From assembly GCF_007896435.1 (NCBI RefSeq), contig NZ_VCBL01000001.1, positions 1,269,345 through 1,333,344 of the forward strand: a stretch of 64,000 nt of DNA, written 5' to 3'. Within the stretch, counting starts at the first letter, position 1, and every line of letters starts with the position of its first letter. This document shows positions 56,596 to 64,000 of the stretch, piece after piece. The DNA comes from Rummeliibacillus suwonensis. GTDB taxonomy: Bacteria > Bacillota > Bacilli > Bacillales_A > Planococcaceae. Under the pieces are notes generated by a model that saw only the letters and a program-made list of their open reading frames with translations, made no database searches and had not been told where the DNA came from. The translations under genes were made by a program, and so were the position numbers.

Positions 56596-59055
56596 ATGGC
56601 TATTGATTTATCTGAAAAAGGGTTTGAAGCAAATATAGAGGCGTCATTGATCCGTATTGGTTACAAGAAACGTATACTGGAAGGCGAAGCAAGCAGGTTG
56701 TTTAAAAAGTATGCAATTGATGTGGAAAAGCTATTTGAATTTCTGGAAGCCACTCAAAAGAAAAAACTAGAAATGCTAGAGAAACTATATGGTGAAGACT
56801 ACAAGATAAAGGTGCTTGAACAGATTTGTACAAGTATAAAAAGAAATGGTCTGGTCTATTGTTTACAGCATGGTGTGGAAGATCATGGTGTCATGCTACA
56901 GCTGATTTATAGCAAACCGCTGATTACGACGAACTCAATGATGAATGCTTTATATCATCAGAATATCTTCACAGAAAGCCGGCAAGTGTATTATAGTGAT
57001 GAAACTGATCACAGCTTAGATATGGTTGTTTTCATCAATGGGCTGCCATTAGTTGTAATGGAGCTGAAAAATCCATTTACTGGTCAAACCATTGAGCATA
57101 CGATCATGCAGTTTAAAAATGCCTTTGATCCAAAAGAACAGTTATTCCGATTCAATGAGCGAGTAGTTGTTTACTTTGCAGTTGACTTGGATGAAGTGTT
57201 TATGACTACCAAATTGGATAAATCTGAAACACAATTCTTACCTTTCAACAAGGGTGATAACTGCGGTAAAAGGGACTCGATCGTTTCCGATAATTATCGT
57301 ACGCATTATTTATGGGATGAGATTCTACAACCAGATAGTTTGCTAGATATTTTATTGTACTTTGTTTTCGTGAAAAAAGATGAGCGTTTGAATTTGAAAG
57401 GCGACACAATCGATGAACTCCAAACGCTTATTTTCCCTCGTTTTCATCAATTGGAAGCGGTGCGTAAAATAGAAGCAGATGTACAGCAAAAAGGAGCAGG
57501 GCATCATTATCTAATCCAGCATAGTGCTGGAGGTGGGAAGACAATTTCTATGTCATGGCTAGCATATCGTTTATCAAAACTACGTGATCATCATAATGAG
57601 GTGATCTTTAACAGCGTTATCGTTATGACAGACTGTCAACGGCTAGATAAGCAATTGCAGGATATGGTGAACCAGTTCGAGCCTACAGCTGATACGGTTA
57701 AATGTTTCAACAAGGATTTTCAACAGCTAGATCAAGCGATAAATGATGAAACACGTATTATCATAGCTTCTTTGAAAAATCTCCCTTTTATAAAAGAAAA
57801 GGTTTCTGAATTAAAATACCAAAAATATGCACTGATCATCGATGAAGATTGTCTTTCTCAAGGTGAGAAGGCTCTCGCTGTATGGAAGAATGCTTTATCA
57901 GATAAGTCATCAGAAAATGCTGATGAGGAGGAGAATATAGAGGGTACTATTGAAAAGATGATCGAAACCATTATAAAAAATGGAAAACATGATCATACTT
58001 CAGTCTTTCTATTTTCTGCAACACCAAAGCCAGAGATATTTGAGCGATTTGGTACAATTGGTAAGGATGGCAAACTTCATGCGTTCCATGAATATTCCAT
58101 GCAGCAAGCCATTGAGGAAGGTTTTATCTTGGATGTGTTAAATAATTATACGACCTATAAAACCTTTTACAAAATTGCAACACTTGATCCGCACGATATC
58201 GCACAAAAAACGGAGATTATCATCGAGCATTATCGTAATTTTATACGTCATAAGATCGGCGGTCGTGCCAAAGCAATCGTCACAACAGCAAGTCGCTTGC
58301 ATGCAGTCCGCTTTAAACTTGCATTTGACGAGTATCTCAAAAAATTTGGCTATGATGATTTAAAAACAGTTGTTGCTTTCCCTGGCACAGTAAAAGATGG
58401 AGGAATCTCTTATACAGAATCAGCTATGAATGGCTTTCGTGAAAAAGAACTGCCAACCAAATTTAAGTTAGATGATTACCAAATATTAATTGTATATGAA
58501 AATCATCCAACAGATTTTAACGAACCTTTACTGCATACGATGTATGTTGATAAGCCATTGAGTGGTATGAAAGCTGTCCGAACATTGTCATGCTTAAATC
58601 GTACATACCCAGGTAAGAAAGATACATTTGTGCTTGATTTCGTCAATGATCCACAAGATATAAAAGATTCCTTTCAGCCGTATTACGAAACACCGATATT
58701 TGAAGAAGTAATAGACTTGAATATTTTATATGATCTATTAGCAGAATTAGAGTCTTACCAAGTGTATACAAAAGAAGAAGTAAAAGCAGTTCACGAATCA
58801 GAACTAAAAAGAGGTTTCAATCAATCGACTAAGCTACAAGCGGAATTGAATGCATGGATCGATAAAGGTGCAACGCGTTTTAAGCGTAATTTATCTGCTG
58901 AAGAAAAGGAAGCATTTCAGGCATCCGTAACGAAGTTTATACATACTTGTGATGTTGTATTTCAAATTGCCGCTTCTGCTTGTACGGATATCGAGCTATA
59001 TAAGCAATACAATTACTTGAGCCACTTAGTTCATAAGTTGCCACCATATCAGTAG
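56596..59055 (+). CDS. hsdR: Type I restriction subunit HsdR, altered motor motifs and short C-terminus
   Basis: 819 residues, against about 950-1050 usual for HsdR. The nuclease core is kept (D142 and the ELK at 156-158), as is Walker A (SAGGGKT, K315). Several SF2 motor motifs differ from what is usual: TDR is TDC (C347), DEAH is DEDC (416-419), the K-x-Q-T-G-F-D segment is NHPTDFN, and LSRLNR is LSCLNR (C666). The protein stops after LVHKLPPYQ, where relatives continue with a C-terminal helical domain, and a family B repeat begins about 15 bp later. Translocation and cleavage are therefore doubtful, while M and S look intact. Confidence 0.85.
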   Translation: MAIDLSEKGFEANIEASLIRIGYKKRILEGEASRLFKKYAIDVEKLFEFLEATQKKKLEMLEKLYGEDYKIKVLEQICTSIKRNGLVYCLQHGVEDHGVMLQLIYSKPLITTNSMMNALYHQNIFTESRQVYYSDETDHSLDMVVFINGLPLVVMELKNPFTGQTIEHTIMQFKNAFDPKEQLFRFNERVVVYFAVDLDEVFMTTKLDKSETQFLPFNKGDNCGKRDSIVSDNYRTHYLWDEILQPDSLLDILLYFVFVKKDERLNLKGDTIDELQTLIFPRFHQLEAVRKIEADVQQKGAGHHYLIQHSAGGGKTISMSWLAYRLSKLRDHHNEVIFNSVIVMTDCQRLDKQLQDMVNQFEPTADTVKCFNKDFQQLDQAINDETRIIIASLKNLPFIKEKVSELKYQKYALIIDEDCLSQGEKALAVWKNALSDKSSENADEEENIEGTIEKMIETIIKNGKHDHTSVFLFSATPKPEIFERFGTIGKDGKLHAFHEYSMQQAIEEGFILDVLNNYTTYKTFYKIATLDPHDIAQKTEIIIEHYRNFIRHKIGGRAKAIVTTASRLHAVRFKLAFDEYLKKFGYDDLKTVVAFPGTVKDGGISYTESAMNGFREKELPTKFKLDDYQILIVYENHPTDFNEPLLHTMYVDKPLSGMKAVRTLSCLNRTYPGKKDTFVLDFVNDPQDIKDSFQPYYETPIFEEVIDLNILYDLLAELESYQVYTKEEVKAVHESELKRGFNQSTKLQAELNAWIDKGATRFKRNLSAEEKEAFQASVTKFIHTCDVVFQIAASACTDIELYKQYNYLSHLVHKLPPYQ

Positions 59056-59069
59056 TGGTGACGTTTGAC

Positions 59070-59257
59070 CCGCTTAAACGGGCAGTAAGTTCCCTTTCAT
59101 TTCAAGAAGCAAATAGCAGTAGAAGGAAGAGAAAGGGGACAACTGCCTGTAAAAAGCCCGATTTTGTTCAACTAACAGTCAGTGGGAAATGAGAAATCCC
59201 ACTTTATCCCGTACGAATAAGCAGAAAATCTCCATTAAGTGAAGTTTTACTTTATAT
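59070..59257. repeat. Family B repeat, copy B5
   Basis: CCCGCTTAAACGGGCAGTAAG, CAACTGCCTGTAAAAAGCCCGAT and AAGTTTTACTTTAT keep the family order; the core is missing. It begins right after the truncated hsdR. Confidence 0.65.
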
Positions 59258-59324
59258 GAAAATGAGAGCATAATAATATAATTGAAAACAGCAAGCTGTT
59301 GAAAGCCGTATTCATTATAGTCCA

Positions 59325-59364
59325 CTAAAAATCTTAGTAATCATTGTATTACTAAGATTTTTAG
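59325..59364. terminator. Perfect 17-bp hairpin, probable terminator
   Basis: CTAAAAATCTTAGTAAT (59325-59341) and its exact complement (59348-59364) with a 6-base loop; A-rich on one side and T-rich on the other, so usable on both strands. Confidence 0.75.
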
Positions 59365-59437
59365 TTTAGATATAAGAATAGGTATGAAAGAAATTGATTT
59401 GCATTTATAGGATAAGTATGCTTTAATTATAAAATAT

Positions 59438-59458
59438 AAACCGTAATTATTACGATTT
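59438..59458. promoter_or_regulatory. Zur box before rpsN
   Basis: The palindrome CCGTAATTATTACGATTT, with half-sites CGTAAT and ATTACG, matches the Bacillus Zur consensus with one mismatch in the outer part. It lies about 20 bp before the rpsN start codon, next to AAGGAGG. Confidence 0.85.
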
Positions 59459-59476
59459 GAAAAAGGAGGAAAATTC

Positions 59477-59746
59477 ATGGCAAAAAAATCAAAAGTAGTA
59501 AAACATCAAAAAATGTTGCTTGAAGTAGAAAAGTATCGTGAGCAACGCGAACAATTAAAAAAAGAAAAAAATTATGAGGCGCTAAGTAAGCTTCCGAAAA
59601 ATGCATCGCCCGTACGCCTACACAATCGATGTGCATTAACAGGAAGACCTAGAGGCTATATGCGTAAATTTGGGATGTCCCGCATTCAATTCCGCGAACT
59701 TGCTTTAGAAGGGAAGATCCCAGGCGTAAAAAAAGCAAGCTGGTAA
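59477..59746 (+). CDS. rpsN: Ribosomal protein S14, zinc-independent paralogue
   Basis: 89 residues with the S14 core [31 protein letters not shown] and no CxxC zinc ribbons, so it is the C-minus form, like B. subtilis YhzA (RpsN2). In zinc shortage such proteins replace the zinc-containing S14 and spare zinc. A Zur box directly upstream fits this. AAGGAGG precedes the ATG. Confidence 0.95.
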   Translation: MAKKSKVVKHQKMLLEVEKYREQREQLKKEKNYEALSKLPKNASPVRLHNRCALTGRPRGYMRKFGMSRIQFRELALEGKIPGVKKASW

Positions 59747-60089
59747 AAAATTTAATCTCAAAAACCAGTAATAGGGTGACAACGGCTTAGAACGCCCAAA
59801 AAGTAAGAAGATCCAGTTTCACATAATAAGAAAATGGTTGGATGGGGATCTCTTTCTATTTATAGCGAAGAGTTTGATGCTAGAAATAAAGAATTCCCCA
59901 TCACTTCTATTTGTCATTGTTAAAAATTAAGGCCTTGCATTTTGCTGATTAGGCCTCTTATTAAGGCGCAAGTGAAAAGCAAAGATAAAAGAGGAAAATG
60001 CTAGGAAAGCGAGTAGGCTATAGCGGAAATCAACAGATTGCCCATATTTGAATGGATAAATTTTCACTAAAATATATAGAATTGACATT
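59747..60089. other. Intergenic stretch with repeat fragment
   Basis: About 59990-60037 (GGAAAGCGAGTAGGCTATAGCGGAAATCAAC) is a fragment of the family A end. Nothing else is seen. Confidence 0.45.
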
Positions 60090-60115
60090 TTATCAGTTGA
60101 CTAGTAAAGTGATAA
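60090..60115. promoter_or_regulatory. MarR operator 1 (before the regulator gene)
   Basis: TTATCA-N14-TGATAA, 26 bp, directly downstream of a TTGACA box (60082-60087), so it overlaps the promoter region. The same 26-bp layout recurs at 60597-60622. Confidence 0.6.
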
Positions 60116-60140
60116 TAAGAAAAGGAAAAGGGGGACAAAA

Positions 60141-60584
60141 ATGAAGAAAAACACACTTGAATCGCTTATATGGACGCGAATCACTCGTTTTGTGACAGAA
60201 AGCAATCATCTATCCAATGATTTTTTAAAACGCTTTGGTTTAACAACTGCACAATTTGATGTCTTAATCCAAATTCAAACTTATCAACCTATTACACAGT
60301 CTGAACTTGCGGAGAAAGTAACAGTTACGCAAGGAGGAATATCGAGAATGTTGGCTCGTCTTGAGAAAGATGGTCTTATCGAGCGGAAACAAGAGTGGAA
60401 GATTAAAAAGATCTCATTAACGAATAAAGGGGAAGAAATTTTAGAAGTTGCAACACCTGAACAAGTGGTATTTCAGTCCTCCTTCTTCAATGAAGCTTTA
60501 ACAGAGGAAGAGCTTAAGAAATTGTACGAATTGACAACAAAATTACAGAAGTATGCACATGAAAAAAATTTAGAACAGCAGTAA
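60141..60584 (+). CDS. MarR-family transcriptional regulator
   Basis: 147 residues with a winged helix-turn-helix: [57 protein letters not shown] precedes the ATG. It is followed by a VOC protein and a flavin oxidoreductase, like the MhqR-type regulators that control quinone detoxification genes, but the operator sequences here differ from the MhqR site I recall. Confidence 0.9.
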   Translation: MKKNTLESLIWTRITRFVTESNHLSNDFLKRFGLTTAQFDVLIQIQTYQPITQSELAEKVTVTQGGISRMLARLEKDGLIERKQEWKIKKISLTNKGEEILEVATPEQVVFQSSFFNEALTEEELKKLYELTTKLQKYAHEKNLEQQ

Positions 60585-60596
60585 TTTTTTTTGAGT

Positions 60597-60622
60597 TATC
60601 ACTTAACTAATCAAATGATAAA
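60597..60622. promoter_or_regulatory. MarR operator 2 (before the VOC gene)
   Basis: TTATCA-N14-TGATAA, 26 bp, with inner bases (TT-ACTA-AA) also shared with operator 1. It lies 15 bp before the VOC start codon, so repressor binding would block a transcript entering this gene. Confidence 0.6.
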
Positions 60623-60636
60623 AGGAGAGAAACAAA

Positions 60637-61566
60637 ATGAAGGGACATCATCATATTTCAATGCTGACGAAAAACGGAAAGCAAAACAATCATTTTTATC
60701 AAAATATTTTAGGATTAAAACGTGTGAAAAAATCGGTCAATCAAGATGACCCATCTATGTATCATTTATTTTATGGGGATGAAGTTGGTAGCCCAGGACT
60801 TGATCTGACATTTTTTGAAATTCCGATTGCTGGAAAAACAAAAAGGGGAACGAATGCGATTACACAAATTGGTTTACTCGTTCGTGATTATGACAGTCTG
60901 CTTTATTGGCAAAAGCGGTTTGAAAATTTAAATGTGAAACATAGTGAAATAACAAATTATATGGGACAACATGCTCTATTTTTTGAGGACCATGAGGGAT
61001 TACGAATGGTACTTTTAAATAGTGAAGTTGCGGAAGTTCCTGCTTGGCAGCCTGTTTCTACATCTGAAGTTCCTAAAGAGCATCAGATTTTTGCAATGGG
61101 AACAGTTGAAATAACGGTGCGTTATTTGAATCATACAGTCAATTTATTGAAAGATCTGTTTGGTTTTGCAGTTGTAGAACAAGGAAGTGACTTTGTACGA
61201 TTACAACATATGGAAGGATTGCGTACGGGCGAAATTGTTGTAAAAGAGTTAGAAGCACCTAAAGAAAAACCAGGAAGAGGAAGCATTCATCATTTAGCAT
61301 TACGTGTAAATGATCAAGATGAACTTATGGTATGGAATGAAAAACTAATCAATTATGGTTTAACAACTTCTGGTATAGTGGATCGTTTTTATTTTCAAAG
61401 CATATATGCGCGTGATAAAAATGGGATTTTATTTGAATTGGCAACGGATGGACCTGGCTTTACAGTAGATTCTACCGTGGAAGAGCTAGGGCAAAAATTA
61501 GATTTACCACCATTTTTGGAAGGGCAACGTGAAACGATTGAAGCCAATCTTGAACCGCTTGACTAA
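60637..61566 (+). CDS. Ring-cleaving dioxygenase-type VOC protein (MhqA/MhqO-like)
   Basis: 309 residues made of two vicinal-oxygen-chelate halves. Metal ligands are expected in GHHHISMLTKN (His), the second-half SIHHLALRVND (His) and the late Glu in GILFELATDGPGF. Relatives cleave hydroquinones or remove toxic quinone adducts. AAGGAGAG precedes the ATG. Confidence 0.88.
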   Translation: MKGHHHISMLTKNGKQNNHFYQNILGLKRVKKSVNQDDPSMYHLFYGDEVGSPGLDLTFFEIPIAGKTKRGTNAITQIGLLVRDYDSLLYWQKRFENLNVKHSEITNYMGQHALFFEDHEGLRMVLLNSEVAEVPAWQPVSTSEVPKEHQIFAMGTVEITVRYLNHTVNLLKDLFGFAVVEQGSDFVRLQHMEGLRTGEIVVKELEAPKEKPGRGSIHHLALRVNDQDELMVWNEKLINYGLTTSGIVDRFYFQSIYARDKNGILFELATDGPGFTVDSTVEELGQKLDLPPFLEGQRETIEANLEPLD

Positions 61567-61580
61567 GAGGAGACGATCAT

Positions 61581-62636
61581 ATGAAAAGTTATCGAATCGA
61601 TCCATCAAAAGGGATGGAATTTGGACTATATTCTTTAGGCGATCACGTCATGAATCCATTCAATGGAGAGCATATCAGTGCGGAGCAACGTATCCAAGAA
61701 ATAATAGAGGCAAGTAAATTAGCAGATGAAGCAGGAATTGATGTTTTTGCAGTAGGGGAAAGTCATCAGAGATATTTTGCATCTCAAGGCCATACGGTCA
61801 TTTTGGGAGCAATCGCACAAGCAACAAAAAACATAAAAATTGCAAGCTCTGCCACCGTTTTAAGTGTTGCAGATCCTGTTCGCGTCTATGAGGACTTTTC
61901 AACCATTGATTTAATCTCACATGGTCGAGCTGAAATTGTGGCTGGTCGTGGTTCTCGAGTGGGGGCATATGATCTATTTGGATACGATTTAAAAGATTAT
62001 GAAGAGTTGTTTGTAGAAAAGCTGGATATGTTGATGCAGTTGAATCGAGATCGCTCTATTACATGGCAAGGAAAATTCCGCTCATCATTAAAAAACGCAG
62101 AGATTCTACCACAACCCCAATCAGGCTCTCTACCAATTTGGAGAGCAGTAGGGGGTCCTCCTGAAAGTGCTATTAAAGCGGGAGGTGCTGGTATTCCGAT
62201 GATGTTAACGACTTTAGGCGGTCCCGCCAAAACATTTAAAATTTCAGTAGATGCTTATCGTGAAGCAGCTGAACGTAGTGGCTATGATCCAGCTGAATTA
62301 CCTTTAGCAACGGCATCATTATTCTATACAGCTGAAAATTCACAGGATGCAGTAGAAGAAATGTATCCACATTTGAATGCTGGGATGCATTATATTCGTG
62401 GGACAGGTTATCCGAAAGGGCAAGTAGAAGATGGACCAGATCGTTATCAAGCGTTGATGGTAGGTAGTCCACAGCAAATTATTGAAAAAATGCTCTATCA
62501 GTATGAATTATATGGTCACCAACGATTTATGGCACAAATCGATTTCGGTGGAGTTCCGTTTGAAAAAATAATGAAAAATATCGAATTGATTGCCACTGAA
62601 ATTATGCCAGCGGTTAAGAAATATACAAAAGCGTGA
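61581..62636 (+). CDS. LLM-class flavin-dependent oxidoreductase
   Basis: 351 residues of the bacterial luciferase-like fold: IIEASKLADEAGIDVFAVGESHQ, ASSATVLSVADPVRVYEDFSTIDLISHGRAEIVAGRGSR and GSPQQIIEKMLYQYELYGHQRF. It probably uses reduced FMN to oxidise an unknown substrate. The gene is 14 bp after the VOC gene with AGAGGAG upstream, so the two form one operon with the MarR gene. Confidence 0.9.
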   Translation: MKSYRIDPSKGMEFGLYSLGDHVMNPFNGEHISAEQRIQEIIEASKLADEAGIDVFAVGESHQRYFASQGHTVILGAIAQATKNIKIASSATVLSVADPVRVYEDFSTIDLISHGRAEIVAGRGSRVGAYDLFGYDLKDYEELFVEKLDMLMQLNRDRSITWQGKFRSSLKNAEILPQPQSGSLPIWRAVGGPPESAIKAGGAGIPMMLTTLGGPAKTFKISVDAYREAAERSGYDPAELPLATASLFYTAENSQDAVEEMYPHLNAGMHYIRGTGYPKGQVEDGPDRYQALMVGSPQQIIEKMLYQYELYGHQRFMAQIDFGGVPFEKIMKNIELIATEIMPAVKKYTKA

Positions 62637-62680
62637 ACATTAAAGCTTCGATCAATAGATAAAAAAGATAAGAAACAAGC

Positions 62681-63035
62681 GTGTTGATTATCCAATTTAA
62701 TCCATGAAAATAGGGGGATGTGTTGATTGCAGCGAAGGCTTGCTCGCTTTCCTGCGGCGAATGCTGAGGGCAACAGGATGTTGGTCACGGAGTCGTTGCC
62801 ACAGGCGCCCTTAGACTCCGTTCCTTAATCACTACGCTGCGGGGTCTCATCTATTCGCTTTTCCCGCGGGACATTGAATTGGCTTCATCGAATCAACACC
62901 GCACGAAGGAAATGCGCATGCATTTTCGAGGAGTCGAGCAAGCCGCAGCGAAGATCTATATAAATGGTCTTAAAAATACAGAGTTTTTCAAAAGCTATGC
63001 CAAACAGACACCCCTAATTTTTGTCAAATCAACAC
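62681..63035. repeat. Family A repeat, copy A7 (full length, 355 bp)
   Basis: Inverted ends GTGTTGATT (62681-62689) and AATCAACAC (63027-63035), conserved interior with CCCGCGGGACATTG, CACCGCACGAAGG and GTCGAGCAAGC. A 95-residue ORF crossing it is a chance ORF. No other feature lies in 62637-63210 except a short GACAGGT-type hairpin (63055-63085). Confidence 0.75.
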
Positions 63036-63210
63036 GCGTGGACAAGAAAGAAACCTGTCAACGAGTTGGAATGGTTGACAGGTTTTTTCATAAAGTTCCG
63101 TTTAAAATTGTTGATGTTTATTTCACTGTAACAAGCAATAAGTTCCTACAACTATCTTTGGATTGAATAAAGAAACCAAATAATGTATTTTATATGAAAG
63201 GAGGATATAT

Positions 63211-63681
63211 ATGAGTATAGTTATCGAAGAATCTAGTAATGCAGCACTTATCCATGACATTATGATCAAAGCTTTTTCTGAATACAACAGCCTTCCAGCT
63301 CCCTCGAGTGCATTAGATGAAACCGTCGAAATGATTTCAACTTCTTTATTAAAGGGGGAGAAGGCATTGATAGACTTTGTAGAGGCAGAGGCTATTGCAA
63401 TGGTGCGTTTTCAATTAAAAGAAAATCATCTCTATTTTTCTCGGTTGTCAGTAGTACCTGAATTTCAAGGCAAAGGAGTTGCAAAATTATTGTTAAAAGG
63501 CTTAGAAGACTATGCACGATCAAAAGGGATTCCTGAAATTCAATGTAAAGTTCGAGTAAATGTACTCAGAAATATACACCTATATCATTCACTCTACTAT
63601 GAAATTTTTGAGCAAGAGGTTGTTCGTAAGGAAAATGGAATCGAACTTCAAGTTGTTTCTATGAAAAAACGAGTCGATTAA
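63211..63681 (+). CDS. GNAT-family acetyltransferase
   Basis: 156 residues with the acetyl-CoA-binding motif LSVVPEFQGKGVAKLLLKGLEDYA, preceded by strands AIAMVRFQL and LYFSRLS, and a C-terminal NIHLYHSLYYEIFEQEV. AAAGGAGG precedes the ATG. Substrate unknown. Confidence 0.9.
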   Translation: MSIVIEESSNAALIHDIMIKAFSEYNSLPAPSSALDETVEMISTSLLKGEKALIDFVEAEAIAMVRFQLKENHLYFSRLSVVPEFQGKGVAKLLLKGLEDYARSKGIPEIQCKVRVNVLRNIHLYHSLYYEIFEQEVVRKENGIELQVVSMKKRVD

Positions 63682-63856
63682 AACTTTGAGGAATCGAAGG
63701 CATATATCTGTAAATAATTAATGGCGTTGCAGAGATGAATAGATTAAGAGATATGTAAATATGTTTTGAAGTGAATCAATTTCATAATGTAAAATTCAGA
63801 TGAAAAACACGAACATTTTAAATCAACATGAACATTAATATTCAGAATTTTTGTTC

Positions 63857-63964
63857 CGCTCCAGACGGCGCTTTCCACGGGCTTGGCTTCAATCTCCTCG
63901 TCACTCCGTTCCTGCGGGGCTTTCAGCTCAAGCTTTTCCCGTAGGAGTCGCCGTCTTCCGCTCC
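63857..63964. repeat. Short palindromic GC-rich repeat
   Basis: TTCCGCTCCAGACGGCGC at the left and GTCGCCGTCTTCCGCTCC at the right (direct TTCCGCTCC, inverted GACGGCG/CGCCGTC) enclose CTCCGTTCCTGCGGGGC, which echoes the family A interior. Much richer in G+C than its flanks. The rest of 63682-64000 shows no gene. Confidence 0.5.
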
Positions 63965-64000
63965 ACAACTATCAAAATTAGTTATTCTTAAATGTTCGTA

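Noticed and set aside
62879-63166. 95-residue ORF
   Set aside because: It runs through family A repeat A7 and has no domain features or ribosome site.

Overview
The window is low-GC Gram-positive DNA. Shine-Dalgarno sites are strong, TTG and GTG starts are common, and there are Fur, Zur and MarR-type operators. A LysM/GH18 spore-type glycosidase, YyaL, CtaB, AzlCD and a CAP protein of YlbC type all point to an endospore-forming member of the Bacillales. A Lysinibacillus/Rummeliibacillus-like relative is my guess, not a demonstrated assignment. No rRNA, tRNA or CRISPR array was seen.

Region 1 (1-16739) is the most interesting part: a compact, co-directional, visibly AT-rich biosynthetic cluster. 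It holds a HAD phosphatase (cut by the window edge), a zinc-type medium-chain dehydrogenase, a cupin, a sugar-phosphate cyclase with the residues of 2-epi-5-epi-valiolone synthase (EEVS), a ROK-family kinase, a class III aminotransferase and an AP-endonuclease-2-fold isomerase/epimerase. After a gap come an Sfp-type phosphopantetheinyl transferase, a C-A-PCP-TE NRPS module (specificity residues resemble ornithine), an MFS exporter and an A-PCP NRPS protein (residues resemble glutamine). The first block has the parts needed to make a C7N aminocyclitol phosphate (valienamine/valiolamine type). The second could make and release a Gln-Orn peptide or attach it to the cyclitol. I know of no described Firmicutes system that joins these two logics. 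The dehydrogenase gene is split by an intact IS21-type element with a perfect 8-bp target duplication, so the pathway may be switched off in this strain.

Region 2 (16740-22000) is a mobile-element graveyard: a decayed IS3-type element, a NUDIX hydrolase gene whose strong ribosome site is followed by ATT/ATA instead of ATG, a 128-bp MITE, a candidate small RNA, an intact-looking two-ORF DDE element and an IS30 remnant. Region 3 (22000-42100) is ordinary chromosome: a secreted protein and a lipoprotein of unknown role, YyaL, an Eis-like acetyltransferase, a dynamin-like GTPase, a GIY-YIG protein, a DsbA-like protein, a small alarmone synthetase, a cation/proton antiporter, AzlCD, a KTSC protein, pyrroline-5-carboxylate reductase and CtaB.

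Region 4 (41444-46035) is a divergent Fur-controlled locus: an iron-type ABC transporter (lipoprotein, permease, ATPase) facing two related proteins of unknown function. Region 5 (46239-52247) holds a CAP protein, an aldo/keto reductase, a LysE-type exporter, a spore glycosidase and a Gly/Pro-rich protein. Region 6 (52704-59055) is a type I restriction-modification system with a divergent XRE regulator; its HsdR has altered motor motifs and a short C-terminus. Region 7 (59438-63681) holds a Zur-controlled zinc-free ribosomal protein S14, a MarR regulator with a ring-cleavage-type VOC protein and an LLM flavin oxidoreductase, and a GNAT protein.

Two families of GC-richer, hairpin-forming dispersed repeats (A, about 300-365 bp; B, about 170-230 bp) fill most long intergenic gaps from 25 kb onwards.
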